Shown here piece by piece: positions 53,069 through 62,283 of a stretch of 64,000 nucleotides of DNA; the first letter of the stretch is position 1; each line of letters opens with the position of its first letter. Below the pieces are notes generated by a model that worked only from the letters and a program-made list of their open reading frames with translations, made no database searches and was not told where the DNA came from. The DNA comes from Paraburkholderia haematera (GTDB taxonomy: Bacteria > Pseudomonadota > Gammaproteobacteria > Burkholderiales > Burkholderiaceae). Location: contig NZ_CAJNBK010000001.1 of assembly GCF_905220975.1 (NCBI RefSeq), positions 558,001 through 622,000 on the forward strand, given 5' to 3'. A program made the translations under genes and the position numbers.

Positions 53069-53105
53069 TGTAGCAACTTCGCGCGGGGCGCGCGAAGTTG
53101 CTACA
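53069..53105 (-). terminator. Perfect 16-bp-stem hairpin after the RND pump gene
   Basis: TGTAGCAACTTCGCGC (53069-53084) pairs perfectly with 53090-53105 around a 5-nt loop, 18 bp past the RND permease stop. Only a broken T-rich stretch follows on the minus strand, so it may act as a terminator or protect the mRNA 3' end. Confidence 0.55.
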
Positions 53106-53122
53106 TTGCGCGGCCTTGCACC

Positions 53123-56100
53123 TTACGTCTGGCGTTTGAACCTGCGCCGCAGCCAATCCGCCCAATCCTCCAGCACCGTATAAACCACCGGCACGACCAC
53201 CAGCGTCAGAATCGACGACGTAATCACCCCGCCGATCACCGTCTGCCCGAGCGGCCCGCGTTGCTCGCCGCCTTCACCGAGCGCCGCCGCCAACGGCAGC
53301 ATGCCGAAGATCATCGCGAGCGTGGTCATCAGAATCGGCCGCAGGCGCACACGCGCCGCTTCGAGCAGCGCTTCACGCCGCTCCATCATGCGACCCTTGC
53401 CGGACGCGTCGAGCAAGGTGCCGCGCCGCGCCTGATTGGCGAAGTCGATCAGCAGAATCGCGTTCTTCGTCACGAGGCCCATCAGCATCACGAAGCCGAT
53501 GATCGAAAACATGTTCAGCGTACTGCCGAACAGCAGCAGGGCGATCAGCACACCGATCAGGGTGAGCGGCAGTGACGCCATGATCGCGAGCGGCTGTGCG
53601 AAGCTCGCGAACTGCGACGCGAGAATCATGTAGATGAAGATCACCGCGAGCGCCAATGCCTCCACCGCGTACACGAACGACTCGTTCATGCTCTTGGTCG
53701 AACCTTCGAATCGATAGTGGTAGCCCGCCGGCAAGTGCATCGCGTCGAGCGCCTTCGCGACGTCCGAGGCCACTTCGCCGGGCGAGCGGCCATTCACGTT
53801 CGCCGACAGCATCACCTCGCGTTGCAGGTCGCGCCGGTTCAACACGTCAGGGCCGGTCGTCTTGACGATATCCGCGATCTGCCGCAGCGGCACCAGCACC
53901 GGCGCGCCGTTCGCGTCGGTGCGGTTGGTGGCGATCATCAGCTTGGCGAGATCGTCGACGTCCTCGCGCTGCGAGCGCGGCAAGCGCACGCTAACGTCGT
54001 AGTCCTGGTCGTCGGGCGCGCGCCAGGTGCTGATGGCATCGCCGGAGAGCAGCGGCCGCAGCGCGGTGCCGATATCGGCCACGCCCACGCCAAGGTCGGA
54101 CGCCAGTTCGCGCTTCACATTGATCGCGACGATCGGTTTATCCGCCTTGAGACTCGAATCGAGATCGACCAGCCCCGGGATCTTGACCATCCGTGCCTGA
54201 GCCGCATCCGAAAGACGGCGCAGTTCGTCGAGGTTGTCGCCCTGCAAGCTCAACTGGATCGCCTTCGTGCTGCCGGCGCCGTCGGGCACGCCGATTTCAG
54301 TAATCGACACGCCCGCCACCGAGGCGAGCCGCGCGCGAAACACCTGGTTCAATTCGACCATGCCGCGCGTGCGGTCGCGGCGGTCCTTCAGGCGCACGGT
54401 AATCAGCGCGGTATTTTTGCCTTGTGTGTTGCCCGAATTGACCGTTGCGTAACTGAAGCGCACTTCGGGATAGGTGGCGAGAATCGCCTGCACTTGCCTC
54501 ACTTTTTCCGAGGTGGCCTCGAGCGAAGTGCCCACCGGTGTGTTCAAACCGATCTGCGTTTCGGAGAAGTCCGCATTCGGCACGAACTCGGTACCGACAA
54601 ACGGCACCAGAAACAGGCTGCCGAAGAACGTCGCAGCAGCCACGACGAGCGTGATCGCGCGATGCCTCAGCGACCAGCCGAGCAGGCGCTGATAAAACGC
54701 GGTGAGCTGGTCGATCTGCCTGTCGAACAGATGCAATGAACGTTCGATCAAGCGTCCGTAGCGATAGCCTTTGCGGCCCGTGTCCGCGTCATGCAGATCG
54801 GGGTCCGGCCAGATCGAGGACAGCATCGGATCGAGCGTGAACGACACGAACATCGAGATGAGCACGGCAGCGGCCACCGTGATGCCGAACTGATGGAAGA
54901 AGCGGCCGATGATGCCGCCCATGAAGCCCACTGGCAGAAACACCGCAACGATCGAAAAAGTGGTGGCCAGCACGGCCAGCGCGATTTCCTTGGTGCCGTC
55001 GAGCGCGGCGGTGCGATGGTCCGCGCCGAGCTGCACGTGCCGCACGATGTTCTCGCGTACCACGATTGCATCGTCGATCAGCAAGCCGACGCATAAAGAC
55101 AGCGCCATCAGCGTGATCACGTTGATCGTGAAACCGCACGCGTACATCACCGCGAAGGTGCCGATCAGCGCAATCGGCAGCGTGAGGCCGGTAATCACCG
55201 TGCTGCGCCACGAGCCGAGGAACAGGAACACGATCAGCACCGTCAGCAGCGCGCCTTCAAGCAGGGTGCGCTTCACTTCGTTGACGCTTTGTTCGATGTT
55301 GATCGAGGAATCGTCGGTGATATCGAGTTTGACGCCCGGAGGCAGTTGCGGCTGCAGAAGCGCAACTGCGTTACGCACGCCGTGCGCGACGTCGACGGTG
55401 TTCTCGCCTTGCGCCTTGATGATCGACAGGAACAGTGCGCGCTGGCCGTTGAGCAACGCCATGCTGTCGGGTTCCTGCTGGCCGTCCACCACGTCGGCGA
55501 CCTGATCGAGCGTGACGGGCTGTGTCGCCGATGAAGCAGTAGGAATCGCTGACTGCGCACCGCGCCGCGCGACGATGATGCGTTTGAAGTCGCCCGGTTT
55601 CTCGAAACGGCCTTTGACTTGGACCGTCTGTTCAACATTGCTCGACGTCAGCGGCCCAGCCGGAATCTCCTGATTCTCGTTCTGTACTGCGCGAATCACC
55701 TGATCGACGCCGATCGAAAGCGCCTGCAGCTTCTGCGGATTCACGTCGATCTGCACCTGTCGCTTCACGCCGCCCACCAGCGAGACCGAACCGACGCCGC
55801 GTACGGTCTCAAGCCGCTTGCGCACGATCTGATCGGCGACCGTGGTGAGGTCGCGCGTGGACCGCGACGCACCCGGCGCGTTCGAAATGGCCACCGTGAT
55901 GATCGGCATATCCGACGGGTCATAGCGCAGCACGCGCGGGTCCTTCACGCCGTCGCGCAGATCCGGGCGGATGAGCGCGATCTTGTCGCGCACGTCCTGA
56001 GCGGCTTGCACCGCATCCACCGAAAGATCGAATTGCACGATCACGACCGACTGCGCGTCGTACGAACGCGAGGTGATTTCGTCGATGCCGCTGATCGTGT

Positions 56101-56314
56101 TGACCGCTTCCTCGATCTTGCGCGTGACGTCCGATTCGACCGATTCCGGTGACGCCCCCGGATACGCGGTCTGTACGACGACGACCGGGAACGCGATGTC
56201 GGGGAACTGATCGACCTTGAGCCGCTGATAAGAGAACAGACCGATGACGAGCAGCGTCATCATCATCATCGTGGCGAGCACCGGGTTGCCGATGCTGATG
56301 CGGGTGAACCACAT
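53123..56314 (-). CDS. RND multidrug efflux permease (HAE-1/AcrB family)
   Basis: A 1063-residue inner-membrane proton antiporter with the usual twelve membrane helices and two large periplasmic loops. The start is FTRISIGNPVLATMMMM. The proton-relay Asp-Asp in TM4 is visible in LCVGLLIDDAIVVRENIVRH. Other family segments are PGVKLDITDDSSINIEQS and, near the C-terminus, GFVMLMGLVTKNAILLIDFA and TVIGGVITSSILTLVVVPVVY. The adaptor gene is 15 bp upstream. No outer-membrane channel gene is adjacent. MdtB/MdtC-like or aminoglycoside/lipophilic-drug specificity cannot be decided. Confidence 0.95.
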   Translation of the reverse strand: MWFTRISIGNPVLATMMMMTLLVIGLFSYQRLKVDQFPDIAFPVVVVQTAYPGASPESVESDVTRKIEEAVNTISGIDEITSRSYDAQSVVIVQFDLSVDAVQAAQDVRDKIALIRPDLRDGVKDPRVLRYDPSDMPIITVAISNAPGASRSTRDLTTVADQIVRKRLETVRGVGSVSLVGGVKRQVQIDVNPQKLQALSIGVDQVIRAVQNENQEIPAGPLTSSNVEQTVQVKGRFEKPGDFKRIIVARRGAQSAIPTASSATQPVTLDQVADVVDGQQEPDSMALLNGQRALFLSIIKAQGENTVDVAHGVRNAVALLQPQLPPGVKLDITDDSSINIEQSVNEVKRTLLEGALLTVLIVFLFLGSWRSTVITGLTLPIALIGTFAVMYACGFTINVITLMALSLCVGLLIDDAIVVRENIVRHVQLGADHRTAALDGTKEIALAVLATTFSIVAVFLPVGFMGGIIGRFFHQFGITVAAAVLISMFVSFTLDPMLSSIWPDPDLHDADTGRKGYRYGRLIERSLHLFDRQIDQLTAFYQRLLGWSLRHRAITLVVAAATFFGSLFLVPFVGTEFVPNADFSETQIGLNTPVGTSLEATSEKVRQVQAILATYPEVRFSYATVNSGNTQGKNTALITVRLKDRRDRTRGMVELNQVFRARLASVAGVSITEIGVPDGAGSTKAIQLSLQGDNLDELRRLSDAAQARMVKIPGLVDLDSSLKADKPIVAINVKRELASDLGVGVADIGTALRPLLSGDAISTWRAPDDQDYDVSVRLPRSQREDVDDLAKLMIATNRTDANGAPVLVPLRQIADIVKTTGPDVLNRRDLQREVMLSANVNGRSPGEVASDVAKALDAMHLPAGYHYRFEGSTKSMNESFVYAVEALALAVIFIYMILASQFASFAQPLAIMASLPLTLIGVLIALLLFGSTLNMFSIIGFVMLMGLVTKNAILLIDFANQARRGTLLDASGKGRMMERREALLEAARVRLRPILMTTLAMIFGMLPLAAALGEGGEQRGPLGQTVIGGVITSSILTLVVVPVVYTVLEDWADWLRRRFKRQT

Positions 56315-56329
56315 AGGCGGGGGCTCCGG

Positions 56330-57520
56330 TCAGCGTGCGCTGCTTGCGCCCGGCACGCTGGCCGCTTGCGGTGCAGCCTGCCCTGGTTGGACTGGCTGCA
56401 CTACATGCACGGTGCTGCCGATCCGCAATGAGCCGAGGTTGTTCTTCACGATCTGCTGACCAGGCACCAGCGGGCCGCCCACGATCTCGGTCCATGTATC
56501 GCCGTCGGCGTCGCCGGTCGCGCCGGTCTCTACCGCTTGCTCGACCAGCTTGCCGTTGACGAGCGCATAGACGCTGTGGCGCGTGCCGTCCGTGCGGATG
56601 GCAGTGGCAGGAGCAACCAGCACGTCCTGCCGGCTGCCGACCGAGATCGTGCCGGTGCCGAACATGCCGACCCGCAGCGTGCCCGACGGATTGGCAACCT
56701 GCACATACACCATGATCGAACGCGAGCCGGCTTGCGCGGCCGGATTGATGCGCGTGATCGCGCCCTGAACGGGCGTGTCGATTCCGTCGAATGCGATCTG
56801 GATCGGCTGGCCGATGCGAACGCGGCCGATCTCGCCGACCGGCACCGGTGCCTCAAGTTCGAGCGTGCGCAGATCGACTACGTCGAACAGCTTGGTATCG
56901 ACCGCGACTTTCTCGCCCGGTTCGACCGAGCGCGAGGCGATCTGTCCATCGAGCGGCGAGCGCACGACGGTATCGTCCAGCGACAGATTCGACGACGCCA
57001 GCGCAGCCTTCGCCGCATCGAGATTCGCGCGGGCGATTTGGTACTGGCTTTGCGCGGTATCGAAGGCGTTTTTTGAAATGAAGCCTTTTTCGACCAGCAC
57101 GCGGTTGTTGTCGAGCGTCTGTTTGGCGATGTCAAGCTGGCCGGCCATGGCGGCCATCTGACCGCGCGTCTGTTCGGCGCGGGCGACATAGTCGCGGGCA
57201 TCGATCTTCGCGAGAGTCTGGCCGGTCCTGACCGAATCGCCTTCGCGCACCATCACGTTGAGTGCCGAGCCGGCCACTTTCGATTTGACCGCGGCTTGCG
57301 TGACGGCGCGCAGCGAGCCGGTCAGGGGCAGCGTTTCGGAGAGGGTGCGGCGGCTGACGGTGGTGAGATCGTCGGGCGCGAATTCGACGACGGACGAAGG
57401 TGTCTCGACGCCGGCGGCAACGGCGCCGCTACGCTTCCTGATGGCGTGGCCCACCGCGATGGCGAGGATCACAACGGCTACAACGGCGGCGAAAAAGATG
57501 CGTTTTCTGGTTTTTAGCAT
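56330..57520 (-). CDS. RND efflux periplasmic adaptor (membrane fusion protein)
   Basis: A 396-residue adaptor from ATG 57520 (MLKTRKRIFFAAVVAVVILA); a GTG 7 codons upstream is also open. An N-terminal anchor (residues 8-25) is followed by the lipoyl half-motif AAVKSKVAGSALNVMVREGDSVRTGQTLAKID, seen as KSKVAGSALNVMVREGDSV and RTGQTLAKID. A coiled-coil hairpin spans about 105-170, and the second lipoyl half is VVRSPLDGQIASRSVEPGEKV. It ends in a beta-barrel and membrane-proximal domain. It links the RND permease to an outer-membrane channel such as a TolC-type protein. Confidence 0.94.
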   Translation of the reverse strand: MLKTRKRIFFAAVVAVVILAIAVGHAIRKRSGAVAAGVETPSSVVEFAPDDLTTVSRRTLSETLPLTGSLRAVTQAAVKSKVAGSALNVMVREGDSVRTGQTLAKIDARDYVARAEQTRGQMAAMAGQLDIAKQTLDNNRVLVEKGFISKNAFDTAQSQYQIARANLDAAKAALASSNLSLDDTVVRSPLDGQIASRSVEPGEKVAVDTKLFDVVDLRTLELEAPVPVGEIGRVRIGQPIQIAFDGIDTPVQGAITRINPAAQAGSRSIMVYVQVANPSGTLRVGMFGTGTISVGSRQDVLVAPATAIRTDGTRHSVYALVNGKLVEQAVETGATGDADGDTWTEIVGGPLVPGQQIVKNNLGSLRIGSTVHVVQPVQPGQAAPQAASVPGASSAR

Positions 57521-57630
57521 GCGCGGTCTGACGGACTTCACGGGCTGGCGAGAGGCGGCGGCCTTGTGGTCTCAAGGCGCCGCGCATCTCACACGGAATC
57601 GGCGAAATTAGCCTGAGCCCGCAGTTCACT

Positions 57631-57665
57631 GCAAGCTGGCCGTCAGCATGGTACACGCAGCTTGC
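57631..57665. terminator. Hairpin between two convergent-free leftward genes
   Basis: GCAAGCTG (57631-57638) pairs with CAGCTTGC (57658-57665) around a 19-nt loop, just after the stop of the leftward binding-protein gene at 57670. No T-run follows; it is a weak candidate for a terminator separating that gene from the RND operon. Confidence 0.35.
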
Positions 57666-57669
57666 ATGC

Positions 57670-58848
57670 TCACTGACTCAAATAAACGAACTTGCCGTTC
57701 CTGATAATGCCCATCACACTCGCGCGCTGATCCAGACCGACGTGGTCCTTCGGGCTCGTGTTGACCACACCGTTCGGCACGACCAGTTCATGCGCGTGTT
57801 CCAGTTCGTCGCGCAAGGCAACGCGGAACGCCGGCGTGCCCGGCTGCGCCGTCTTCACCGCGCGCGCCACCGCGTCCTGCAAACGCGGATAGACGCCTGC
57901 CGCGTCGCCCGCAAACTGCGTGACGCTGCCCGGGCCGTACTTCGCTTCGTATTCGTTGGTGAACGCGAGCGCCGCCTTCTTTGCCGGATGATCGGCCGGC
58001 AGCGTGCGCGCCACCACGACCGGCTGGGTCGGGAATAGCGTGCCTTCCACGTCCTTGCCGCCCAGCTTGATGAACTCGGGCGTGGCGATGCCGTGCGTCT
58101 GATAGATCGGGCCTTTGAAGCCGCGTTCGATCAGCGTGCGTTGCGGCAGCACGGTCGGCGTGCCGGCGCCGGCGATCAGGATCGCGTCCGGTTTGGCCGC
58201 CATCAGCTTGAGGATCTGGCCGGTGACGCTGGCGTCGGTGCGGTTGTAGCGCTCCGTTGCCACCAACTGGATATGCCGCAAGGCCGCGAACTTGCTGAAC
58301 TCGTTGAGCCAGCTTTCGCCGTAACCGTCCGCGAAACCGATGAACCCTACCGTCTTCACGTTGTGGTTCGACATGTAGCGCGTCATCACGTCGGCCATCG
58401 CGCTATCGGTCTGCGCCATCTTGTAGGCCCACACCTTCTTGCCTTCCTGCGGCTCCACCACGCTTGCCGAGCCGATGAGCGTGATCATCGGCGTCTGGCT
58501 TTCCGCGACCGGATCGAGCGCGGCCATTGCAGCCGGCGTGATATTCGGGCCGACGATCACATCGACATGGTCTTCATTGATCAGCTTGCGGATGTTGCGC
58601 ACCGCGTTGCCCGGATCGGAGGCGTCATCGAGGAAGATGTAGTCGGCCTTCTGGCCGGCGATCGTGGCCGGCCACATCAGCATCGCGTTCTTGCTCGTAA
58701 TGCCGATCACGGCGGCAGGGCCGGTGCTCGACAGGTCGATACCGACCTTGATGTCGGCCTGTGCTGCGGTGGCGAGCAGGAGCGCGCCAAAACCAAAAGC
58801 GGCAAAAGCGGTGGATAGGCCGTTGATCTTTTTCTTATGCGACGTCAT
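57670..58848 (-). CDS. Orphan branched-chain-amino-acid-type ABC substrate-binding protein
   Basis: A 392-residue type I periplasmic binding protein (LivJ/LivK superfamily). It has a signal peptide (AAFGFGALLLATAAQA) and a mature start DIKVGIDLSSTGPAAVIGI. Other segments are INEDHVDVIVGPNITPAAMA, KTVGFIGFADGYGESWLNEF, PDAILIAGAGTPTVLPQRTL and QFAGDAAGVYPRLQDAV. No permease or ATPase genes accompany it. It lies 32 bp downstream of cysB on the same strand. The ligand is unknown; amino acids, aromatic acids and amides are all bound by this superfamily. Confidence 0.9.
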   Translation of the reverse strand: MTSHKKKINGLSTAFAAFGFGALLLATAAQADIKVGIDLSSTGPAAVIGITSKNAMLMWPATIAGQKADYIFLDDASDPGNAVRNIRKLINEDHVDVIVGPNITPAAMAALDPVAESQTPMITLIGSASVVEPQEGKKVWAYKMAQTDSAMADVMTRYMSNHNVKTVGFIGFADGYGESWLNEFSKFAALRHIQLVATERYNRTDASVTGQILKLMAAKPDAILIAGAGTPTVLPQRTLIERGFKGPIYQTHGIATPEFIKLGGKDVEGTLFPTQPVVVARTLPADHPAKKAALAFTNEYEAKYGPGSVTQFAGDAAGVYPRLQDAVARAVKTAQPGTPAFRVALRDELEHAHELVVPNGVVNTSPKDHVGLDQRASVMGIIRNGKFVYLSQ

Positions 58849-58880
58849 CGAGGGTCTCCGTAGCGGGAAGCGTAGTCAGT

Positions 58881-59822
58881 TCAAAGTTCGTAGGTTTCGT
58901 GTTCGCCTTTGAGCGCCTGTTCGATCAGCTTGCGGTTCATGCTCGGCGACAGCAGTTCGACGAGCGTATACACATAGCTGCGCAGATACGCGCCCTGTTT
59001 CAGCGCGACGCGCGTCACGTTGCTGCCGAACAGATGGCCCACCGGCATGGCGCGCAGATGGCGGTCGCGCTCGGCGTTGAACGCGATATCCGCCATGATG
59101 CCGACGCCCAGTCCCAGTTCCACGTAGGTTTTGATCACGTCGGCGTCGATCGCCTCCAGCACGATGTCCGGATGCAAGCCACGCAGGCGGAACGCCTCGT
59201 TGATCTTGGTGCGGCCCGCGAACGCGTTGTCGTACGTAATCAGCGGATATTGGGTCAGATCGTCCAGCGACAAAAGTTTACGGTCGAGCAGCGGATGATC
59301 CGGCTGCATCACGGCGACGTGGTGCCACTGGAAGCACGGCAGCGAGACCAGTTCCTTATAGTTAGCGATCGCTTCGGTGGCGATGGCGAGGTCCGCCTGG
59401 TCGTGAATCACCATCTCGGCCACCTGGGTCGGGCTGCCTTGCAAGATTGAAAGGTGGACTTTCGGGAACCGCTTCTTGAATTCGGCGATGGCGGCCGGAA
59501 GTGAGTAGCGTGCCTGGGTATGGGTGGCGGCGATCACCAGATTGCCCTGATCCTGGGCCGCGTAATCTTTACCGACCCGCTTGAGACTCTCGACTTCCTG
59601 CAGAATCTTCTCAACCGACTGAAGAATGATGCGCCCCGGCTCGGTCAGCGAGCGCACGCGCTTGCCGTGCCGCGTGAAGATTTCGACGCCCAGCTCGTCT
59701 TCCAGCTCGATGATCGCCTTGGAGACGCCCGGCTGGCTTGTAAACAGGGCTTTGGCCGCTTCGGTCAGATTGAAATTCTGCCGCACAGCCTCGCGGACGA
59801 AGCGGAATTGATGCAGGTTCAT
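58881..59822 (-). CDS. cysB: CysB-family LysR transcriptional regulator
   Basis: A 313-residue LysR regulator. The N-terminal helix-turn-helix is MNLHQFRFVREAVRQNFNLT plus EAAKALFTSQPGVSKAIIEL, typical of CysB/Cbl. The effector domain has LVIAATHTQARYSLPAAIAEF, whose TTHTQARY-like loop binds sulfate or acetylserine in CysB, and VKTYVELGLGVGIMAD as IKTYVELGLGVGIMAD. GGAGAGG lies before ATG. It is divergent from cysI, which supports a role in sulfur assimilation; a related SsuR/Cbl role in sulfonate use is possible. Confidence 0.92.
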   Translation of the reverse strand: MNLHQFRFVREAVRQNFNLTEAAKALFTSQPGVSKAIIELEDELGVEIFTRHGKRVRSLTEPGRIILQSVEKILQEVESLKRVGKDYAAQDQGNLVIAATHTQARYSLPAAIAEFKKRFPKVHLSILQGSPTQVAEMVIHDQADLAIATEAIANYKELVSLPCFQWHHVAVMQPDHPLLDRKLLSLDDLTQYPLITYDNAFAGRTKINEAFRLRGLHPDIVLEAIDADVIKTYVELGLGVGIMADIAFNAERDRHLRAMPVGHLFGSNVTRVALKQGAYLRSYVYTLVELLSPSMNRKLIEQALKGEHETYEL

Positions 59823-60041
59823 ATATAACCTCTCCGCATATCAAAAGAATTTTTTAGTCGTTTGAAATATAAGGCGAGTTTATTACGATCTGTCCATCTT
59901 TTTCAATATGGATATCTGTATTTGTCATAAGCAAATGAGAGATAGGTCTAAACCCTGTCTCGGCTGGACTGACAAATGGAGATATCTAGGGCGCGGCGGA
60001 ACCGGACCGCCGTGTGTCACGCAAAAAATTGGGGTCCCCGA
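59823..60041. promoter_or_regulatory. cysB-cysI divergent promoter region
   Basis: The 219-bp gap is AT-rich from 59823 to about 59950 (for example AATTTTTTAGTCG, TTGTCATAAGCAAATGAG), unlike the coding DNA around it. It must hold both promoters and presumably CysB-binding sites. CysB sites are poorly conserved, and I cannot place one exactly. Confidence 0.55.
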
Positions 60042-61721
60042 ATGTACCAATACGATCAGTACGACCAGACCATCGTCGATGAGCGGGTCGCGCAATACGC
60101 CGATCAGGTTCGCCGCCGCTTGTCGGGCGAATTGAGCGAAGAGGAGTTCCGTCCGCTGCGTCTGCAGAACGGCCTGTACATGCAGCGTCACGCGTACATG
60201 CACCGCATCGCGATTCCGTACGGCAATCTGCGCAGCGACCAGATGCGCGTGCTGGCCCAGATCGCGCGCGAGCACGACCGCGGCTATGGTCACTTTTCGA
60301 CGCGTTCGAACATCCAGTACAACTGGATCAAGCTCGAAGAAACGCCGGAAATCCTGCGCAAGCTCGCCGCGGTGCAAATGCACGGCATCCAGACCTCGGG
60401 CAACTGTATCCGTAACATCACGGCCGACCAGTTCGCCGGTGTGGCGCCGGATGAAACGGTCGATCCGCGTCCGTGGGCAGAAATCCTGCGCCAATGGTCG
60501 ACGTTCCACCCGGAATTCGCATGGCTGCCGCGTAAGTTCAAGATCGCCGTGTCGGGTTCGCAGGAAGACCGTGCTGCCGTGCAGATTCACGACATGGGCG
60601 TGTATCTGAGGAAGAACGCGCAGGGCGAGTTGGTGGCCGACATCCTGGCCGGTGGCGGCATGGGCCGTACGCCGATCATTGGCGCGATCATCCGTCAAGA
60701 TCTGCCGTGGCAACATCTGCTGACGTACTGCGAAGCCGTGCTGCGCGTGTACAACCGCTATGGCCGCCGCGACAACATGTATAAGGCGCGCATCAAGATT
60801 CTCGTGAAGGCGTTGAGCCCGGAGAAATTCTCGGCGCAAGTCGAAGAAGAATGGCAACACCTGAAGGACGGTCCGTCGACGCTCACGCAAGCGGAAGTGG
60901 ATCGCGTGTCGCAATACTTCCAGCCGCCGGTGTATGAAAAGCTGGCCGACACGGATGCATCGTTCGAAAAGCATCTGCTGGAAAACCGTGCGTTCGCGCG
61001 CTGGGTCGAACGTAACGTGCGTCCGCACAAGGTGACGGGTTATTCGTCTGTCACGTTGTCGCTGAAGCCGACCACGATCGCCCCGGGCGACGCCACCGAC
61101 GCGCAGATGGAAGCGGTCGCCGATTGGGCCGACGAATACTCGCTCGGCGAAATCCGCGTATCGCACGAACAGAACCTGATTCTCGCGAACGTGAAGAAGC
61201 GCGACCTGTTCGCGCTGTGGGAAAAGGCCAAGGCGCAAGGTTTCGCGACGCCGAACATCGGCTTGCTGACCGACATCATCGCGTGCCCGGGTGGCGATTT
61301 CTGCTCGCTCGCAAATGCAAAGTCGATTCCGATCGCGCTGGCGATTCAGGAGCGTTTCAGCGATCTCGACTACGTGTACGACCTCGGCGACGTGTCGCTG
61401 AACATCTCGGGTTGTATCAACGCTTGCGGTCACCACCACGTCGGCAACATCGGCATTCTGGGCGTCGATAAGGACGGCTCGGAGTGGTATCAGGTGACGC
61501 TCGGCGGCGAGCAGGGTACGGGCGCCACGGGCGCGCATCTCGGTCGCGTGATCGGCCCGTCGTTCTCGGCGGAAGAAATGCCGGACGTGATCAGCAAGGT
61601 GATCGATACGTTCGTGGAAAACCGTCACGAAGGCGAACGCTTCGTCGAAACGTACAACCGCATCGGCATGACCCCGTTCAAGGAACGTGTGTACGCCTCG
61701 CGTCAACCGGCTCACGCGTAA
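60042..61721 (+). CDS. cysI: Sulfite reductase hemoprotein subunit
   Basis: A 559-residue siroheme/4Fe-4S enzyme reducing sulfite to sulfide. I start at ATG 60042 (MYQYDQYDQTIVDERVAQYA); the upstream 22 codons are leader. Siroheme-binding stretches are GYGHFSTRSNIQYNWIKLEE and SGNCIRNITADQFAG. The four cluster cysteines are in ACPGGDFC (near 415-421) and SGCINACGHHH (near 458-462). Overall it matches the proteobacterial CysI type used without an adjacent cysJ, so the electron donor here is unclear. It leads the operon cysI-DUF934-cysH-cysD. Confidence 0.95.
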   Translation: MYQYDQYDQTIVDERVAQYADQVRRRLSGELSEEEFRPLRLQNGLYMQRHAYMHRIAIPYGNLRSDQMRVLAQIAREHDRGYGHFSTRSNIQYNWIKLEETPEILRKLAAVQMHGIQTSGNCIRNITADQFAGVAPDETVDPRPWAEILRQWSTFHPEFAWLPRKFKIAVSGSQEDRAAVQIHDMGVYLRKNAQGELVADILAGGGMGRTPIIGAIIRQDLPWQHLLTYCEAVLRVYNRYGRRDNMYKARIKILVKALSPEKFSAQVEEEWQHLKDGPSTLTQAEVDRVSQYFQPPVYEKLADTDASFEKHLLENRAFARWVERNVRPHKVTGYSSVTLSLKPTTIAPGDATDAQMEAVADWADEYSLGEIRVSHEQNLILANVKKRDLFALWEKAKAQGFATPNIGLLTDIIACPGGDFCSLANAKSIPIALAIQERFSDLDYVYDLGDVSLNISGCINACGHHHVGNIGILGVDKDGSEWYQVTLGGEQGTGATGAHLGRVIGPSFSAEEMPDVISKVIDTFVENRHEGERFVETYNRIGMTPFKERVYASRQPAHA

Positions 61722-61743
61722 TCGCGAAAAGGATACTGAACAG

Positions 61744-62283
61744 ATGGCTTCTATCATCAAGAACCGCGCGATCGTCAACGATGACTGGACGGTGGTGCGC
61801 GCCGCTGAAGACGGCACGCTGCCCGCAGTCGCTGCCTTGCCGGCCGGCAAAGTGCTGGTGCCGCTCGCGTTGTGGCAGGCGGAGCGCGACGCGCTGATCG
61901 CTTCGCGCAGCACCGCTGAAATCGGCGTGTGGCTCGCGCCGGATAGCGAACCGGCGGATATCGTCGGTGACTTCGACACGATCGCGCTGATCGGCGTGGA
62001 TTTCCCGGTGTTCCGCGACGGCCGCGGCTACAGCATCGGCCGCCTGTTGCGCGAGCGTTATGGCTACAAGGGCGAACTGCGCGCGATCGGCGACGTGCTG
62101 CGCGACCAGTTGACGTTCATGTTCCGCTGCGGCTTCGACGCTTACGCATTGCGTTCCGATAAAGACTTCGACGACGCGCTCAAGGCGTTCGACGAATTCA
62201 GCTTCAACTATCAGGGCGCGGTGAACTCGTCGCCGCTGTTCCGCCGGCGTGAAGCGGGCGAACTGGCAAAGGCCTCGGCATGA
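61744..62283 (+). CDS. DUF934-family protein of the sulfate assimilation operon
   Basis: A 179-residue protein from ATG 61744 (MASIIKNRAIVNDDWTVVRA). Conserved blocks are VLVPLALWQAERDALIA, IALIGVDFPVFRDGRGYSIG, RLLRERYGYKGELRAIGDVL and MFRCGFDAYALRSDKD. This DUF934 family is regularly found between cysI and cysH in proteobacteria and often annotated only as an oxidoreductase. It may help sulfite reductase, for example in electron transfer or assembly. It starts 22 bp after cysI, and its stop overlaps the cysH start by 4 bp. Confidence 0.92.
   Translation: MASIIKNRAIVNDDWTVVRAAEDGTLPAVAALPAGKVLVPLALWQAERDALIASRSTAEIGVWLAPDSEPADIVGDFDTIALIGVDFPVFRDGRGYSIGRLLRERYGYKGELRAIGDVLRDQLTFMFRCGFDAYALRSDKDFDDALKAFDEFSFNYQGAVNSSPLFRRREAGELAKASA

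Noticed and set aside
59925-61979. Long minus-strand open frame of about 680 codons
   Set aside because: It lies fully antisense to cysI and has the Arg/His/Val-rich composition typical of antisense frames; cysI has all its cofactor motifs.
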